From: Stagnihabitans tardus
GTDB taxonomy: Bacteria; Pseudomonadota; Alphaproteobacteria; Rhodobacterales; Rhodobacteraceae
Direction of reading: 5' to 3'
NCBI RefSeq assembly: GCF_009925085.1
Contig: NZ_JAABNR010000008.1
Location: 1-64,000, forward strand
Length of the DNA stretch: 64,000 nt
This document shows positions 61,803 to 64,000 of the stretch, piece after piece. The first letter of the stretch is position 1; every line of letters begins with the position of its first letter. Both the position numbers and the translations under genes were made by a program. A model generated the notes under the pieces. It ran no database searches. It was not told the origin of the DNA and saw only the letters and a list, made by a program, of their open reading frames with translations.

Positions 61803-61955
61803 CGGGGTCCGGGAGAAACCCGTGGCCTGGAAGGCCAAGGGTCTCTCCCGGAGGAGGCCGGGGGGCTGCCGCCCCCCGGACCCCCTGCCTGGAGGAGGGG
61901 CGCGCCCCTCCTCCAGACCTCCACCGCGGACATTTGCGAAGCAATGAAACCTGTC
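61803..61955 (+). repeat. Composite stem-loop element, type I, copy 7 (complete)
   Basis: Hairpin A is 61808-61828/61832-61852 (loop GGA, two mismatches). GGAGGAGG and hairpin B GGGGGGC/GCCCCCC follow, then hairpin C GGAGGAGGGGC/GCCCCTCCTCC, then tail CCGCGGACATTTGCGA with GCAATGAAAC. It sits at the end of the sugar operon. Confidence 0.8.
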
Positions 61956-62009
61956 AGCTGAGCGCCTTGGAACGACAGGCGCACCCCGGCAGGCATGAGC
62001 GATGTGCCA

Positions 62010-62070
62010 TTTCATCTTTTCAGAAATATCCCACGGGGGTTTGGGGGTGTGAAACCCCCAATCCTCCCTT
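62010..62070 (-). repeat. Partial composite element (tail D plus one hairpin) upstream of the GntR gene
   Basis: On the minus strand: TTGGGGGT/AACCCCCAA hairpin, then CCCGTGGGATATTTCTGA with AGATGAAA. Oriented opposite to the copy just before it; the two face each other across about 55 bp. Confidence 0.7.
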
Positions 62071-62123
62071 GGGCGAATGCGCTTCATTTCCCCTTGATCC
62101 CCGGCCAAATCCCGCCATAACCA

Positions 62124-62135
62124 GTTTGATCAAAC
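62124..62135. promoter_or_regulatory. Probable autoregulatory GntR operator
   Basis: GTTTGATCAAAC, a perfect 12-bp palindrome, 10 bp before the GntR ATG. The same TTTGATCAAA core occurs upstream of the aminotransferase. Confidence 0.7.
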
Positions 62136-62145
62136 CGGGGCAAAG

Positions 62146-62802
62146 ATGACCGAGACGCGCAAGATCCCGACCCACGAGGTCACCTATGTCCGCCTGCGCG
62201 ACATGATCCTTTTCGGCAGCCTTGCCCCCGGTCAGCCCGTCACGATCCAGGGCCTCGTCACCGACCTTTCGGCCGGGATGACCCCGGTCCGCGAGGCCAT
62301 CCGCCGCCTGGCCGCCGAGGGCGCCCTTCTGCCCCAGGGCAACCGCCGGGTCACCGTCCCGCGCCTCGACCCGGGTCTTCTGGACCAGATCGCCTTCGCC
62401 CGCCAGACGATCGAGCCGCACCTGGCCGAACTGGCCGCCCGCGATGCCTCCCCCGACCTTGTCGCCCGGCTCGAGGCCCATGACGGCGCCGTCGACCAGG
62501 CCATCCGCGCCGGAGACATTCCGGCCTACCTGGAAAGCAACCATGCCTTCCACTTTGCGCTCTACGAGGCCTCTGGCGCCGGTGTCCTGACCGATATGGC
62601 CCGGTCGCTCTGGCTGCGCTTCGGTCCGTCGCTGCGCTTCGTCATCGAAAGGGGCGGCGCCTCCAGCCTGCCCGACCGCCACGAAGAGATGCTGACCGCG
62701 ATGCACAGGGGCGATGCCAAGGGGGTTGCCCGCGCCATGCGTGCCGATATCGACCAGGGGCTCGAGCAGGTCCGCGCCGCGCTGGAAAAGGGCGAGATCT
62801 GA
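62146..62802 (+). CDS. GntR family regulator with FCD domain
   Basis: The 218-aa protein has an N-terminal winged helix (HEVTYVRLRDMILFGSLAPG, DLSAGMTPVREAIRRLAAEG) and a C-terminal helical FCD ligand domain (SNHAFHFALYEASGAGVLTD, HEEMLTAMHRGDAKGVARAM). FCD regulators sense carboxylates or amino acids. The 12-bp palindrome 10 bp before its start also occurs before the downstream aminotransferase gene, which is therefore a likely target. Confidence 0.93.
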   Translation: MTETRKIPTHEVTYVRLRDMILFGSLAPGQPVTIQGLVTDLSAGMTPVREAIRRLAAEGALLPQGNRRVTVPRLDPGLLDQIAFARQTIEPHLAELAARDASPDLVARLEAHDGAVDQAIRAGDIPAYLESNHAFHFALYEASGAGVLTDMARSLWLRFGPSLRFVIERGGASSLPDRHEEMLTAMHRGDAKGVARAMRADIDQGLEQVRAALEKGEI

Positions 62803-62827
62803 CCCAGGAGCGCCCTGGCGCCCTCCC

Positions 62828-62884
62828 TTCAGTCGGCAGGGCAGGGCCCCACGACCTGGCGCAAATGGGGCAGTCGGCAGAGCC
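62828..62884 (-). repeat. Phased GCCGACTG array 7 (two cores, 41 bp apart)
   Basis: CAGTCGGCAGGGC at 62830 and CAGTCGGCAGAGCC at 62871, just past the GntR stop. Confidence 0.75.
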
Positions 62885-62890
62885 TTCCAG

Positions 62891-62946
62891 CGGTCTTCGA
62901 GGAATTTGATCAAATTTCTTGAAGACCGCGGCGTTTGATCATAAAC
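62891..62946. promoter_or_regulatory. 38-bp palindrome and second TTTGATC site upstream of the aminotransferase
   Basis: Positions 62891-62928 form a palindrome of 19-bp arms with two mismatched pairs, from CGGTCTTC to GAAGACCG, centred on ATTTGATCAAAT. A weaker copy, GTTTGATCATAAAC, follows at 62933-62946. The centre equals the GntR upstream operator, so these are probably its binding sites. Confidence 0.7.
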
Positions 62947-62999
62947 TCCCCTCAAGCGGTCCTGCACCGCATCAGATTCGACCCAAAGAGGGGGACGCC

Positions 63000-64000
63000 A
63001 TGAACCAGCCCGTCAAGATCACCAACCACCTGCCGACGGCCGAGTTGCAAGCCCTCGACGCCGCCCACCACATGCATCCTTTCACCGACAATTCGGCGCT
63101 GGCCAAGAAGGGCGCGCGGATCATGAAATCGGCCAAGGGCGTCTGGCTGACCGACACCGAGGGTCACAAGATCATCGATGGCATGGCGGGCCTGTGGTGC
63201 GTCAACATCGGCTATGGCCGCAAGGAGCTTGCCGATGCGGCGTCTTCCCAGATGCTGGAACTGGCCTATTACAACACTTTCTTCCAGACCTCGCATATCC
63301 CGGCCATCGCGCTGGCCGCCAAGATCGCCGAAGTGGCGCCCGAGGGCATGAACCACATCTTCTTCGCGGGTTCGGGCTCCGAGGCCAATGACACCAACAT
63401 CCGCATGGTCCGCCGCTATTGGGACATCAAGGGCCAGCCGGAAAAGCGGGTCATCATTGCGCGCAAGAATGGCTATCACGGCTCGACCATGGGCGGCGGG
63501 TCCTTGGGCGGCATGTCGGGCATCCATGCCCATGGCGGCAAGATCGCGGGCATCACCCATATCGGCGAGCCGAACTGGTGGGAGCAGGGCGGCGACATGA
63601 CGCCCGAGGACTTCGGCCTGATGCGCGCGCAAGAGCTGGAGAAGGCCATCCTCGAGATCGGCGTCGAGAACGTCGCGGCCTTCATCGGCGAGCCGATCCA
63701 GGGTGCCGGCGGCGTCATCGTCCCGCCCTCGACCTATTGGCCCGAGATCCAGCGCATCGTCGACAAATATGGCATCCTCCTGATCGCCGACGAGGTCATC
63801 ACGGGCTTTGGCCGCACCGGCAACTGGTTCGGCTCCACCACCTTCGGGATCAAGCCGCATATCATGACCATCGCCAAGGGCCTGTCCTCGGGCTACCAGC
63901 CCATCGGCGGCTCGATCGTCTGCGACGAGGTGGCCGAGGTCATGGGCTCCTCGGGCGATTTCAACCACGGCTATACCTATTCCGGTCACCCGGTGGCGGC
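63000..64000 (+). CDS. Class III omega-aminotransferase, 3-prime end cut by the window
   Basis: The first 333 codons of a PLP enzyme of the aspartate/omega-aminotransferase family. Present are MHPFTDNSALAKKGARIMKS, the phosphate site FAGSGSEANDTNIRMVRRYW, the ring-Asp region LLIADEVITGFGRTG and the PLP Lys in MTIAKGLSSGYQPIGG. The sequence resembles putrescine- or beta-alanine-pyruvate aminotransferases; the amine donor is not determinable. AAAGAGGGGG precedes the ATG. The gene continues past 64000. Confidence 0.93.
   Translation, partial: MNQPVKITNHLPTAELQALDAAHHMHPFTDNSALAKKGARIMKSAKGVWLTDTEGHKIIDGMAGLWCVNIGYGRKELADAASSQMLELAYYNTFFQTSHIPAIALAAKIAEVAPEGMNHIFFAGSGSEANDTNIRMVRRYWDIKGQPEKRVIIARKNGYHGSTMGGGSLGGMSGIHAHGGKIAGITHIGEPNWWEQGGDMTPEDFGLMRAQELEKAILEIGVENVAAFIGEPIQGAGGVIVPPSTYWPEIQRIVDKYGILLIADEVITGFGRTGNWFGSTTFGIKPHIMTIAKGLSSGYQPIGGSIVCDEVAEVMGSSGDFNHGYTYSGHPVA

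Overview
The window looks like a chromosomal segment of an alphaproteobacterium of the family Rhodobacteraceae (Rhodobacter/Gemmobacter-like). The evidence is the high GC content, a permuted two-piece alphaproteobacterial tmRNA, tandem DUF1127 micro-proteins, TrgA/TrgB, Hint-domain RTX proteins, the ZapA-upstream coiled-coil gene, and the fumC-DUF4169-RHH gene order. I saw no tRNA, rRNA, transposase, phage gene or CRISPR array. The genus is inferred from gene content only.

Layout. 0-3.3 kb: a PAS protein, then a yicC-gmk-gamma-carbonic-anhydrase operon. 3.3-8.1 kb: a repeat array, three 53-aa DUF1127 genes, two GAPDH genes separated by a small membrane ORF with an apparent AUA start, and a DUF808 membrane protein. 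8.3-16.5 kb: transketolase, a zapA cell-division operon with two exported proteins, and a purL-GNAT-bolA-hypothetical-grxD operon. 16.5-30 kb: a small RTX protein, an orphan-terminator sRNA candidate, the urtABCDE urea transporter, an 1119-aa RTX-Hint protein, a second Hint protein and an atypical SDR. 30-43 kb: cytochrome P450 overlapped with a membrane alpha/beta hydrolase, ccdA, a TusA-like gene, RNase E, RHH/DUF4169/fumC, sspB with a methyltransferase, tmRNA and a PotD-like binding protein. 43-49 kb: an aminotransferase V gene, then phr-cfa-trgA-trgB, which resembles the RpoE-ChrR (singlet oxygen) gene set of Rhodobacter sphaeroides. 49-62 kb: a LacI-controlled divergent carbohydrate locus with a CUT1 ABC transporter, a GH2 beta-mannosidase-like enzyme, and two pairs of Gfo/Idh dehydrogenase plus sugar isomerase. 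62-64 kb: a GntR/FCD regulator and an omega-aminotransferase cut by the window end, both preceded by the same palindrome.

The most unusual content is intergenic. (1) A short core, GCCGACTG (extended GGCYCYGCCGACTG), occurs about 28 times in seven intergenic arrays, spaced at about 40 bp or about 21/42 bp, with unrelated sequence between copies. (2) A composite stem-loop element sits directly after stop codons. It has a long hairpin whose sequence differs between loci but stays paired, then GC-rich hairpins, then a conserved tail GGATATTT-N8-10-TGAAAG. One copy is read through in frame inside urtC, and another supplies the Shine-Dalgarno of the next gene.

Regulatory links read from sequence: CceR-like sites (GTTAGCGCTAAC type) in front of both gap genes, paired LacI-type operators in front of the sugar transporter, TTTGATCAAA palindromes in front of the GntR and aminotransferase genes, and strong promoters for tmRNA and probably phr. 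All family names come from reading the proteins by eye; no database search was run.
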